DNA from: Candidatus Hydrogenedentota bacterium
GTDB lineage: Bacteria; Hydrogenedentota; Hydrogenedentia; Hydrogenedentales; CAITNO01
Length of the DNA stretch: 24,890 nucleotides
Direction of reading: 5' to 3'
NCBI GenBank assembly: GCA_023145975.1
Contig: JAGLCZ010000029.1
Location: forward strand, 1-24,890
In this document: one piece after another, positions 7,765 to 15,481 of the stretch
Numbering within the stretch: the stretch's first letter is position 1
Layout of the letters: the number at the start of each line of letters is the position of its first letter
Program-made: the position numbers and the translations under genes
The notes under the pieces: generated by a model
Database searches by the model: none
Seen by the model: only the letters and a program-made list of their open reading frames with translations
What the model was told of the DNA's origin: nothing

Positions 7765-8457
7765 TTATTTACCTGAAAAATTTTGCGTGGGTCCATGAGA
7801 AACTTTTACTTTCACATCATCCCGTTCCTGTTCTTTAAGTTTTCTGTCAATTGCACTTTCAGCATCGGCGCCGCCTTTGCCAAATCGCGTCAACAATAAT
7901 TCACCATCAACACTTACCAGTTTAACAATACCCATGGGACGCGCATCATTATTCAGCCAGACCTCAGAAATATTATCGCCTTGTGTAAGAGTAAAATGTT
8001 CCACCTCAAGCTCAAGATTATCTGCGGCAATTGTCATCGTTTCTTTTCCCAATGATTCGCGTAACACAGGTTTCTCTTCGGTTTCTTCCTCCTTTAAAGC
8101 ATCAAGGGGTACTCGTTCAACGGGTTGTGAACCATTTTTCATCATAATTTCATGAACATTGGCGGGGTCTGACGCAGGCCCGGTCAACAGCATCCTGTAT
8201 ATGATGGGAAAACCAACCTCCGGAATTACTTCCGTTTCCAAGTAAAACCCAGTTTTTCCTTTTACCTCTTTTTTTCCCACAATTGCCTGGCGCATAAATA
8301 AATTACGACCTGTTGACGCATCTTTTAACTCATACCAGGCAAAAACACCTACTTCCGGATTGATCAATTTTCCAGACATTACATCTGAAAATACATTCTG
8401 ACTCCATGCCGTACCCGCTAATAATACAACGAGTATTATTAAGAAACATCTTCGCAT
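7765..8457 (-). CDS. Secreted protein of unknown function
   Basis: The frame can open at 8496, but AGGAG seven bases before the ATG at 8457 and a proper signal peptide immediately after it (MRRCFLIILVVLLAGTAWSQ) decide for the inner start, giving 230 residues. Cleavage is likely after AWS. The mature part contains VFAWYELKDASTGRNLFMRQAIVG and TGFYLETEVIPEVGFPIIYRMLL, a beta-strand-rich section resembling LolA-like or outer-membrane-associated carriers only in general character. The C-terminal third is charged (KEEETEEKP, then KLKEQERDDVKVKV). I do not recognise the family. It lies 105 bases ahead of the HEAT-repeat gene on the same strand and may work with it in the cell envelope. Confidence 0.78.
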   Translation of the reverse strand: MRRCFLIILVVLLAGTAWSQNVFSDVMSGKLINPEVGVFAWYELKDASTGRNLFMRQAIVGKKEVKGKTGFYLETEVIPEVGFPIIYRMLLTGPASDPANVHEIMMKNGSQPVERVPLDALKEEETEEKPVLRESLGKETMTIAADNLELEVEHFTLTQGDNISEVWLNNDARPMGIVKLVSVDGELLLTRFGKGGADAESAIDRKLKEQERDDVKVKVSHGPTQNFSGK

Positions 8458-8928
8458 TACACAACTCCTATTGACAATGTGTATGTTTTCAAACAATAAT
8501 CACCGTCATGATAGCACAAACGAAGTCATCATGGCATCAGCAAAACTTCGCCCTTGCTCCTGTTCAATGTCTTCTCCCTAATTATCGCCATAAAAACAAG
8601 TGCTGGTTATATAAATTATGGCGTGTACTTCCCTTCTCCCCGCTTGTGGACGAAGTTTGTATTACGCCCTGAAAGACCAGAAAAACGGGACTGCTTATCG
8701 TGTGTCCATGTATGGTCTATGGTATACTTACACTGTTTTCAGGGCAGATAAAGGAGGAAGGTACTTGTCTGCACGCACAAGGTATAACCGATAAAAAATT
8801 CAAAAGGCTTTGTATTCGAAGAATTTTTTCGAAGCGGCGCAGGCAGCCAACCTGTTGAATAGGTAACAAGACTCCATTGGTACCGTGGCATTTTAAAGTT
8901 TGTATAGCATGTTGAAGACAGGTATAGA
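8458..8928. other. Gene-free region upstream of ptsI
   Basis: No convincing gene fills this 471-base gap between divergent genes, and there is no HPr-like frame (no GLHARP-type motif) although ptsH often precedes ptsI. Signals seen are an extended -10 at 8720-8728; AGGAGG at 8752-8757 followed, after seven bases, by a TTG frame of only nine codons (8765-8794); an inverted repeat TTCGAA-N7-TTCGAA at 8815-8833; and GGTACCGTG at 8879-8887, a nine-mer also found in front of the phosphofructokinase gene. These could be parts of a regulated leader for ptsI. None matches a known RNA family well. Confidence 0.5.
8720..8728 (+). promoter_or_regulatory. Candidate extended -10 promoter for ptsI
   Basis: TGG-TATACT at 8720-8728 is a TGn extended -10 hexamer with one or two mismatches. 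The expected -35 position (around 8700) has no good hexamer, which extended -10 promoters tolerate. It would give a leader of about 190 bases before ptsI. Confidence 0.35.
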
Positions 8929-10593
8929 ATGCAAGAGATGGCAGAGAAAAATATAACAGCAAAAAAAGTAGAACAGCGAATGGTCGCTTTACCTATCAGC
9001 GACGGGATTGCATGTGCACCCGTGCGTATTATTACACGTGATTCAGGAGAGTATGTTCCGCGCTACCATGTTTCCGATGATCATTTGGCAACGGAAAAAG
9101 AACGTCTTGCGACGGCACTTCGTGGTGCATCTGAAGCTCTTGACAAATTAATTGCACTTGTAAAGATGCGTGTCGGTGCAGTACAGGCAAATATTTTCCT
9201 CGCACAAAAGATGATCGTTGAAGACGAAACCCTTGTGCAGGACGCTGTCGATATAATTGAAAAGAAACACATAAATGCCGAGTCAGCTTGCGTGGATATA
9301 CTGGACTCTTATGAATCCAAACTGCTTGAGTTGGACGATGATTATCTGAAGGATCGTGCATCAGATATAGGGGAAGTGCGGCGGCGTATCCTCGATATGT
9401 TTCATCAGGAACAGGACGATTTTGTAGCTGAAACACCAACGAGCAATGAACTGGATGCTCCGTGTATTATTGTTGCAGAAGAGTTAATGCCCGGTGAGAC
9501 CATTGATATGAATACCAGCAATACCGCCGGCTTTTTGACAGAACGGGGGGGGCCTGCATCGCATGTAGCCGTTTTGGCACGTGCCATGGGTATTCCCGCT
9601 GTCAGCGGTGTCAAAGATCTATTGCAAAAAATTGGTTCGGATGATCATGTAATCATCAACGGCACTACGGGCGAATGCATTGTAAATCCAGTGCGAAAGA
9701 CGCTTAATTTATATCCGGCATTGGGGCGTATTACGCCAAAACGCACTGTCATAGTACCGCCGGTTCCCGGTTTTGAGGTATATGCAAATATCAATACTGC
9801 GAGTGAGGTAGATCTGGCACTCAGTATGGGTGCTGAAGGTATCGGCCTCTATCGCACAGAATTCGAATATATTCAGGCAGACCGAATACTCAGCGAAGAT
9901 GAACAATACGAGCGTTACGCCCATGTGGTAAAACGTATGGAAGGACGACCTGTATATATCCGCCTGGCAGATCTTGGCGGTGACAAAGCGGCACATTTTT
10001 TGAATTTGCCGAGTGAAGACAATCCGGCTTTGGGCTATCGTGGTGCACGTCTGCTGTTGGGGCAACCCGATCTTCTTGGCACGCAGGCCAAAGCAATTGC
10101 CCGTGCTTCGAGTCACGGTCCCATCCGCGTTACCTATCCCATGATCGTGGATGAACAGCAATTTTTGAAATTACGCACCCAATTTATACAAAGCATCGAA
10201 GGTATTGATACAGGAAAGATTGAACATGGTGTGATGTTCGAAGTGCCGGCGGCTTGTATCTGTGCTGAAAAGATTTTACAAGCGGCAGACTTCGGAAGTA
10301 TTGGTACCAACGATTTGGTTCAGTATCTTTTTGCCGTGGATCGGGATAACGGATTGGTGGCCGGCGACTATACGCCTGATCGCCCGGCATTTTGGGAGAT
10401 GATTAAGCATATTACCCGCTCCGCCCAAAAATGCAATCGTCCTTTATCTCTCTGTGGCGAAATAGGTGGACAACCGTTGTTCCTGCCCAAACTTCTGGAA
10501 CATAAAATTCAGTGCGTCAGTGTTAGTTCCCGACTTATTGGATTGGCGCGTATGACAGCGCGCAGAGCGCAACATCTGATGGCATCACAATAA
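8929..10593 (+). CDS. ptsI: Phosphoenolpyruvate-protein phosphotransferase (PTS enzyme I)
   Basis: Enzyme I takes phosphate from PEP and passes it to HPr, the first step of every PTS. The 554-residue protein has the helical HPr-binding insert (about 50-160), then the phospho-histidine loop ERGGPASHVAVLARAMGIPAV with H212. The PEP-binding barrel follows with GIGLYRTEF (305-312), LADLGGDK, NPALGYRGAR, FEVPAA, GTNDLVQY (459-466) and LSLCGEIGG with the catalytic C509. It is slightly shorter than E. coli EI (575), mainly in the linker after the histidine domain. The ATG at 8929 is the first in frame after a stop and has AGG seven bases upstream; an ATG at 8938 is possible. No HPr is adjacent. Two EIIA genes occur in the window but no permease, which suggests a regulatory role. 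Confidence 0.96.
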   Translation: MQEMAEKNITAKKVEQRMVALPISDGIACAPVRIITRDSGEYVPRYHVSDDHLATEKERLATALRGASEALDKLIALVKMRVGAVQANIFLAQKMIVEDETLVQDAVDIIEKKHINAESACVDILDSYESKLLELDDDYLKDRASDIGEVRRRILDMFHQEQDDFVAETPTSNELDAPCIIVAEELMPGETIDMNTSNTAGFLTERGGPASHVAVLARAMGIPAVSGVKDLLQKIGSDDHVIINGTTGECIVNPVRKTLNLYPALGRITPKRTVIVPPVPGFEVYANINTASEVDLALSMGAEGIGLYRTEFEYIQADRILSEDEQYERYAHVVKRMEGRPVYIRLADLGGDKAAHFLNLPSEDNPALGYRGARLLLGQPDLLGTQAKAIARASSHGPIRVTYPMIVDEQQFLKLRTQFIQSIEGIDTGKIEHGVMFEVPAACICAEKILQAADFGSIGTNDLVQYLFAVDRDNGLVAGDYTPDRPAFWEMIKHITRSAQKCNRPLSLCGEIGGQPLFLPKLLEHKIQCVSVSSRLIGLARMTARRAQHLMASQ

Positions 10594-10696
10594 GAAAAAC
10601 ATGTCGCTACTCTTTAGTGAGCGCAGTCAGGCTGCCGTATTAATGGGCTGAAAATAGTAACTCCGGGATTTTGCCAGGGGAATTAAACAATGGTCT

Positions 10697-10726
10697 TTGA
10701 TGTTCTTTTACAAGTGGAAGTATGTA
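10697..10726 (+). promoter_or_regulatory. Possible ferritin promoter
   Basis: TTGATG at 10697-10702 and TATGTA at 10721-10726 are separated by 18 bases and lie 38 bases ahead of the ferritin start. A small imperfect hairpin (CGCTACT/AGTgAGCG, about 10612-10624) after ptsI lacks a T-run, so readthrough from ptsI cannot be excluded. Confidence 0.3.
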
Positions 10727-10763
10727 CATAAAACCCGGAAAACCGACAAGGAGATTGAAGAAT

Positions 10764-11282
10764 ATGATGAAAGCAGAACTACAAAAAGCCTTTAACAAAC
10801 AGATTAATGAGGAGTTGTATTCAGCTTATCTGTATACAGCAATGATCAACTATTTTGAGTTAGAAAATCTTGGCGGATTTGCATCCTGGGTACGGGCACA
10901 GACGATTGAAGAACTCGCCCATACGAGTAAGCTCATCGGTTATCTGCACGAGCGTGGCGTGGATGTAAAGTTTGGAGCCATTGCCAAACCGACGGCCACC
11001 TGGAAAAACACGCTTACAGCGTTTGAAGCTATCTACAAGCACGAATGCCATATTTCAGCATGTATCAACAAGCTTTATGGACTTGCCTTAAAACTGGATG
11101 ATCATGCGGCAGCTATTTTCCTGACCTGGTTTGTCAATGAACAGGTCGAGGAAGAAGCCAATGCCAGCGAAATTGTACAACAGTTAAAACTTGCAAAAGA
11201 CACTCCCGGTCCCATGTTCATGCTAAACCGTGAACTTGGTGCGCGTGCAATTGCTTTCCCTGCCGCGCCAGCAACTGAATAA
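10764..11282 (+). CDS. ftnA: Ferritin (non-haem, FtnA type)
   Basis: Ferritin oxidises Fe(II) and stores iron in a 24-subunit shell. Starting at the ATG at 10764, with AAGGAG ten bases upstream, the protein has 172 residues. Ferroxidase ligands fall at the same numbers as in E. coli FtnA: E17 (INEELYSAYLY), E50 and H53 (EELAHTSK), E94 (YKHECH), and the EQVEEE segment giving E126, Q127, E129 and E130. A longer frame from 10722 would add 14 basic residues and lose this agreement. There is no haem-binding methionine typical of bacterioferritin at the usual place, and no signal peptide. It sits between ptsI and the phosphofructokinase gene but is probably its own unit. Confidence 0.93.
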   Translation: MMKAELQKAFNKQINEELYSAYLYTAMINYFELENLGGFASWVRAQTIEELAHTSKLIGYLHERGVDVKFGAIAKPTATWKNTLTAFEAIYKHECHISACINKLYGLALKLDDHAAAIFLTWFVNEQVEEEANASEIVQQLKLAKDTPGPMFMLNRELGARAIAFPAAPATE

Positions 11283-11458
11283 TCGCTGTAACTGACATAA
11301 ATACATCGGTCGCTCTGTCCCCCAATTTTTAAATCAGGACTATGTCCGGCCGGGTAAAAAACAGTATGCTCATCGCAACGGAATTTCATTATTGTGTCCT
11401 CAAATGAGCACATATACTATGGGATTCCTAAAGGGAGATGACGCAGTTATCCCGCTGG

Positions 11459-11488
11459 TTGATTTTTTTCAGGGTACCGTGTCATAAT
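11459..11488 (+). promoter_or_regulatory. Candidate promoter of the PPi-phosphofructokinase operon
   Basis: TTGATT at 11459-11464 and CATAAT at 11483-11488 have an 18-base spacer; each hexamer has one or two mismatches. The start point would be near 11495, leaving a leader of about 75 bases. A GTACCGT heptamer lies inside the spacer and another at the start point. Confidence 0.45.
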
Positions 11489-11512
11489 TCTACTGTACCG
11501 TTCTGGTTCCGT
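11474..11512 (+). repeat. Helically phased GTACCGT heptamers over the pfp promoter
   Basis: GTACCGT occurs at 11474-11480 and 11495-11501, and GTTCCGT at 11506-11512. The starts are 21 and 11 bases apart, about two turns and one turn of DNA, so all three face the same side. The same heptamer, extended to GGTACCGTG, is present once upstream of ptsI (8879-8887). This layout is what a repressor binding several half-sites would need. No protein is known to recognise it from this evidence. Confidence 0.35.
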
Positions 11513-11569
11513 TGCTCCAGCGGCAGCGGTTTCTATCCCTAAAAATACTACAGAAAAGGAAGCTATTTC

Positions 11570-12784
11570 ATGGCTAAATTAGAAGGAAAAGTGCTTGTTG
11601 CACAAGGTGGTGGTCCCACAGCTGTTATTAACCAAAGCGTGGCGGGTGTCATACTTGAATCGCGTAAATTTGGGCAGGTAACCCGGGTTTATGGTGCACT
11701 GCATGGTGTGAATGGCATTATCAACGAGAATATGGTTGATCTTACTGAAGCAACCACATCCAGTATTGAGACTGTGGCGGTTACGCCTTCCTCCGGGCTA
11801 TTGTCCACACGTGATAAACCGGACGAAGCGTACTGCAAAAACATTTTTGAGGTGTGCAAAGCACACGGCATCCGTTATTTCTTTTATTGCGGTGGTAATG
11901 ACAGTGCTGATACCTGCCGTATTGTGAATCAGCAGGCAATGGATAACAGTTATGAACTCCGTGTTATTCATGTACCAAAAACAATTGACAATGATCTGAA
12001 GGTTACCGATCATTGTCCCGGTTACGGTTCGGCTGCAAAGTTTGTAGCACAGGCTTTCGCAGGGGCAAACCTGGATAATCGCGCCATTCCCGGTGTGTAC
12101 ATTGGTGTGGTGATGGGACGTCATGCAGGCTTCCTGACGGCTGCCGCTGCATTAGGCCGCAAATATCCTGATGATGGACCTCACCTGATTTATTTACCAG
12201 AACGGGCTATTACAAAAGAAAAATTCGTGGGGGATGTTAAGCATGCTTTTGAGCAATATGGTCGTTGTGTAATTGCTGTGTCAGAAGGTATTGTGGATGA
12301 TAAGGGCGAAGCCATTGCCTCCCAGTTTACGGGCGGAGAAAAAGACTCCCATGGTAACGTACAGCTTTCCGGTACAGGTGCACTGGGTGATCTACTTGCA
12401 TCCTGGGTAAAGGAAACCAAGTTGACCAAGCGTGTGCGTGCTGATACGCTGGGCTACCTGCAACGCAGTTTCCTGGGCTGTGTCAGCGAAACAGATCAGG
12501 TGGAAGCCCGCGCCGTAGGCGAAAAAGCGGCACACTACGCTATTCGCCATGACCTGGATGGTTCCGTTGCCATCAAGCGCGTTGCTGATTATGTAGTATC
12601 CTATTATCTGACGCCCTTAGAGACGGTTGCACGTTATTCGACAGAAATGCCGGATGCCTTTATCAATGAAGCCGGTAATGGTGTAACTGAAGACTTCCTC
12701 AAATATGCCCGTCCCCTTGCAGGTGTGTTGCCGGCATGGCAGCGCTTCGATGCACCGACTGTTGAAAAAGTGATGAATAAATAA
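11570..12784 (+). CDS. pfp: Pyrophosphate-dependent 6-phosphofructokinase
   Basis: The enzyme phosphorylates fructose 6-phosphate to the 1,6-bisphosphate in glycolysis. Two diagnostic positions mark pyrophosphate as donor. GGNDSADT at 108-115 has D111 where ATP enzymes have glycine, and PKTIDND at 136-142 has K137 where ATP enzymes have glycine. D140 is the catalytic base and MGRHAG at 182-187 the substrate loop. GGGPTAVIN at 13-21 is the N-terminal phosphate loop. At 404 residues it fits the medium-length PPi class. Because the reaction is reversible, it can also serve gluconeogenesis. AAGGAAG precedes the ATG. Its stop is only four bases from the next start, so it is co-transcribed with the glycoside hydrolase gene. 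Confidence 0.94.
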   Translation: MAKLEGKVLVAQGGGPTAVINQSVAGVILESRKFGQVTRVYGALHGVNGIINENMVDLTEATTSSIETVAVTPSSGLLSTRDKPDEAYCKNIFEVCKAHGIRYFFYCGGNDSADTCRIVNQQAMDNSYELRVIHVPKTIDNDLKVTDHCPGYGSAAKFVAQAFAGANLDNRAIPGVYIGVVMGRHAGFLTAAAALGRKYPDDGPHLIYLPERAITKEKFVGDVKHAFEQYGRCVIAVSEGIVDDKGEAIASQFTGGEKDSHGNVQLSGTGALGDLLASWVKETKLTKRVRADTLGYLQRSFLGCVSETDQVEARAVGEKAAHYAIRHDLDGSVAIKRVADYVVSYYLTPLETVARYSTEMPDAFINEAGNGVTEDFLKYARPLAGVLPAWQRFDAPTVEKVMNK

Positions 12785-12788
12785 TCTC

Positions 12789-14618
12789 ATGATTACCTCA
12801 GGTGTATATGTTACGGTGGCGCTGCTTCTCGCAGCGTCACCGTTTTCCTTTGAAGGGCACTTGGCGGAGGATTGGATAGCTCGTGAAGCGGGGTGGTGTT
12901 TTGAAGCGGGCACTGCTATTCATGCCGACCCTTTTTTTCATGGGGGAGTGCTGGGATTGCCGGGAAAGCATCTGGGCGATGTGCAGGTGACTGCCGAAGT
13001 AAAAATAAATTCTGTGTATCATGATCCCGATACCGTGTGGGTGGGGTTGTTAGTTCGTGCACATAAACCATTAAGCGGCGAACCCCGGCAAGGGAGCTAC
13101 CATTTCTTTCTTCGCGCTAATGGCGAATCTATACTGCAGCGGGACGGCACAACAACTTTGTATACTGTTCATACAGAACAGCGTCCGCGAGAGGAATTTG
13201 TGAAACTGACACTTACAGCAAAAGGTGCTCATATTAGGGGTTATATAAACGGTGAGAAGGTGATTGCACTCAAAGACAATACCTTTGATGCAGGGGAAGT
13301 CGCTCTTGTTCACTATGGAAATGAAGCCGTTTTTCGTGAGGTAACAGTGAAAGGCGATATTGTACCAAAAAGTCCAGTTTTAGAAGTAATACCACAACAA
13401 CCCACCCCTGTAAAACAGCCTCTTGTGACACCAATATCTGCTATTGGAATTAGAAAAAGCGATCCGGGCATCGCCGAATTTTTCAAACGAAAATCAGGGG
13501 AACGGTTTACTCCAAAAGGCTTCAATCATACAGCACTTTCTGAGGTACTTACGGGCTGGCATGCCACCTTTAATGTGGGTCACTACAATCCTGATTCCAT
13601 GGAAATATTACTGGCAGCAATAGCCGATACAGGTGCCAATACGATTCGCGTATGGGCATGGGGGCTGCAGGATGCTTCAGGGTTTACCGGTTCAGCAAAA
13701 AACTGTGGTCTCAATGGCGAATATATGGAGAATATACTTGATTTTTTGCGGCGCTGTACGCGACATCGCCTTTATGCCATTCTTATCCTGGATGAAACAC
13801 CTCACAACGCTTATTATAACGGTATAGCTGCAAAGGCAGATCGGAAATTGCCGACGCCGCATGTTACGGGGTATAACCTCAATTATTTTTCATCCGGAAC
13901 GCTGGCTGCAAAAGAACAGGCAACCCGGGACTTCGTACAGTATGTAAAAGATGCAGATCCAGGGTTGTTGAATACCGTGTTGGGATGGGCTTTTTCCAAC
14001 GAAGCATTTGTGAACCATTCGGAAGGACCATTTAATCGTAACTCGGGTCACGTTGTTGTTGCTAATGGAAGCACTTACGATATGAACGTCAAAGAACAAC
14101 GGCAGGCTTGTTATGATGAATCTATGCTATACTGGTGCAATACACTGGCTGATGCAGTAAAGTCCGTAGCGCCTGATGCACTGACAACCCTTGGCATGTG
14201 GACCAGCGATGCCCATGGACGTGTTCCTGTAAACTATGTGTTGTCAGATGATCGTGACCCGCGCCACCCGCCCCGTCCTTCAGTGCTTGCCTGTTCCGAA
14301 AGCCGTCTTGATTTTCTTGATATCCATATTTATCCCTGGGACGGTACTTCGCAGATACGTCCTGAAGCGCACGAATGGAATGCCGTAAAATACAGCGGAA
14401 AACCGGTACTTGTCGGCGAATACGGGGTATTCAAGGACAAGAGCATTGAAGAAGCACGGATAATGATGCGCGAGATGCTTGCACAGGTTTATAATATGGG
14501 GTATCAGGGGTCGCTTCACTGGATATGGGATCTAACGGGTGTGAAGGGGCAAACTTGGAGCGCAGTGGAAGAAGGACTGGCAACCTATTTGATGACATTG
14601 GATGTGTATCCAAAATAA
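12789..14618 (+). CDS. Secreted two-domain glycoside hydrolase (GH5-like clan A barrel)
   Basis: The 609-residue protein starts with a hydrophobic stretch (YVTVALLLAASPF), a probable signal peptide. Residues about 25-190 form a beta-sandwich module of the LamG/3-keto-disaccharide-hydrolase (DUF1080) type, with WVGLLVRA, YHFFLRA and HIRGYINGEKV. A Thr/Pro linker (195-215) follows. Residues about 240-609 form a TIM barrel with TIRVWAWG, GWAFSNEAF with E405 as the likely acid/base, DIHIYPW and PVLVGEYGVF with E544 as the likely nucleophile. The Asn-Glu and Gly-Glu placement is that of retaining clan GH-A enzymes such as GH5 mannanases and glucanases. The glycan target is unknown. Translation follows the phosphofructokinase stop by four bases. 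Confidence 0.85.
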   Translation: MITSGVYVTVALLLAASPFSFEGHLAEDWIAREAGWCFEAGTAIHADPFFHGGVLGLPGKHLGDVQVTAEVKINSVYHDPDTVWVGLLVRAHKPLSGEPRQGSYHFFLRANGESILQRDGTTTLYTVHTEQRPREEFVKLTLTAKGAHIRGYINGEKVIALKDNTFDAGEVALVHYGNEAVFREVTVKGDIVPKSPVLEVIPQQPTPVKQPLVTPISAIGIRKSDPGIAEFFKRKSGERFTPKGFNHTALSEVLTGWHATFNVGHYNPDSMEILLAAIADTGANTIRVWAWGLQDASGFTGSAKNCGLNGEYMENILDFLRRCTRHRLYAILILDETPHNAYYNGIAAKADRKLPTPHVTGYNLNYFSSGTLAAKEQATRDFVQYVKDADPGLLNTVLGWAFSNEAFVNHSEGPFNRNSGHVVVANGSTYDMNVKEQRQACYDESMLYWCNTLADAVKSVAPDALTTLGMWTSDAHGRVPVNYVLSDDRDPRHPPRPSVLACSESRLDFLDIHIYPWDGTSQIRPEAHEWNAVKYSGKPVLVGEYGVFKDKSIEEARIMMREMLAQVYNMGYQGSLHWIWDLTGVKGQTWSAVEEGLATYLMTLDVYPK

Positions 14619-14620
14619 TG

Positions 14621-14640
14621 ATATGTTTCCCATAACATAT
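14621..14640. repeat. AT-rich 7-bp inverted repeat between the hydrolase and EIIA genes
   Basis: ATATGTT at 14621-14627 pairs with AACATAT at 14634-14640 around a six-base loop, directly after the hydrolase stop. With no GC pairs to speak of and no T-run it is a poor terminator. It may be a processing hairpin or chance. Confidence 0.3.
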
Positions 14641-14669
14641 GCAGATTTAATTAGAAAGGATGACAAGAC

Positions 14670-15458
14670 ATGAAGACTTATTTAATTGCACCCGAACAGT
14701 GCGCTGCCCATATTGAAGTGGCTGATAGTGATGCTCTTCTCCATGCGGTTGCACAGCGTGCTTCTGGATCGGTGAAAGGTGACGAAACCGATATCTACAA
14801 AGCACTGCGAAAGCGGGAAACAACAATTTCAACGGGTCTAAAGGATGGCATCGCATTGCCGCACTGTGCACTCCCGAAAATTGAGACTTTTACGATTGGC
14901 ATCATTACGCTTGCCAAGCCGATAGACTATAAAAGCCTGGATGGTGAATTATCAGACCTCTTTATTTTTGTAGTGGGATCTGTGAGTGGGCGTACGGAGC
15001 ATGTTCATATACTGGGTGCAATATCCAAGCAGGTGAGAGAATCGTCTGTTCGGGAACGTCTCCGTACAGCGTCTTCTGACAAAGAACTTGCAGCGATTCT
15101 CCAGTCATGGTTTCAGACTGACGATCAGGAAAATACAGGGGAATCCTCCCTGCTTCTTGTTTATGTGCAAAACAATGACCTTTATAAAAAAATCCTGGAG
15201 GCCGTTTCCTGGGAAGCCGATGCTTCTGTAGCCGTATCGCAAGCACAGAGTGCCGGCTCAATTCTCAACCGCGTTCCCTTATTTGCATCCTTTTGGCAGG
15301 AACAGGAAAGCAACGAGATCAACCGCATAGAAATTCTTTTGCCGCGTCATCGCACCAACCTTTTAATTCGTCAGATAGAGGAGCTGTCGAAGGACAAGAG
15401 CGGTGTACAGATCTGTGCCATCGAACTCAGTTATGGCTCAGGAACACTTGATCTGTAG
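14670..15458 (+). CDS. PTS EIIA (fructose/nitrogen type) with extra C-terminal domain
   Basis: Residues 1-150 form a PTS_EIIA type 2 domain, with the phosphorylatable H65 in DGIALPHCALPKI and the following hydrophobic strands. Residues about 158-262 make a second alpha/beta domain starting SSLLLVYVQNNDLYKKILEA. Its alternating strand-helix pattern resembles a ferredoxin-like, PII-type domain, but no PII T-loop signature is seen and I do not assign it. EIIA of this type is usually phosphorylated by HPr and either passes phosphate to a sugar permease or regulates by binding. The gene has AAGGA about nine bases ahead of its ATG and is followed after 23 bases by a cation:proton antiporter. A regulatory subunit of that transporter is the likely role. 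Confidence 0.88.
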   Translation: MKTYLIAPEQCAAHIEVADSDALLHAVAQRASGSVKGDETDIYKALRKRETTISTGLKDGIALPHCALPKIETFTIGIITLAKPIDYKSLDGELSDLFIFVVGSVSGRTEHVHILGAISKQVRESSVRERLRTASSDKELAAILQSWFQTDDQENTGESSLLLVYVQNNDLYKKILEAVSWEADASVAVSQAQSAGSILNRVPLFASFWQEQESNEINRIEILLPRHRTNLLIRQIEELSKDKSGVQICAIELSYGSGTLDL

Positions 15459-15481
15459 AAAGCGAATCAGGAATATTCATC

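Larger units (their letters stand above)
11283..11569. other. Intergenic region upstream of the phosphofructokinase gene
   Basis: The 287-base gap holds no recognisable gene. It contains two promoter-like stretches: TATACT at 11413-11418 with a poor -35, and the better pair at 11459-11488 listed separately. Three copies of a GTACCGT-type heptamer overlap the second promoter. CCGTTGC/GCAGCGG near 11509-11530 can form a hairpin but has no T-run. Confidence 0.5.

Noticed and set aside
8554..8751. 65-codon frame upstream of ptsI as a possible HPr
   Set aside because: It has no HPr histidine motif, no ribosome site and no resemblance to a folded domain.
8712..8862. Alternative short frame through the ptsI leader (about 50 codons from ATG 8712)
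   Set aside because: No ribosome site, and the sequence is rich in Arg, Lys and Cys with no recognisable fold; it overlaps the promoter-like element.
8870..8892. T-box-like TGGTACCG motif upstream of ptsI
   Set aside because: Only the short UGGUACCG core matches; the AGGG part, a stem I and a following terminator are missing, and the downstream gene is not amino-acid related.
8884..8903. Sigma54-like TGGCA sequence before ptsI
   Set aside because: The -12 GC element is absent at the required spacing.
14621..14640. Hairpin after the glycoside hydrolase as a terminator
   Set aside because: The stem is AT-rich and lacks a T-run; the EIIA gene follows closely on the same strand.
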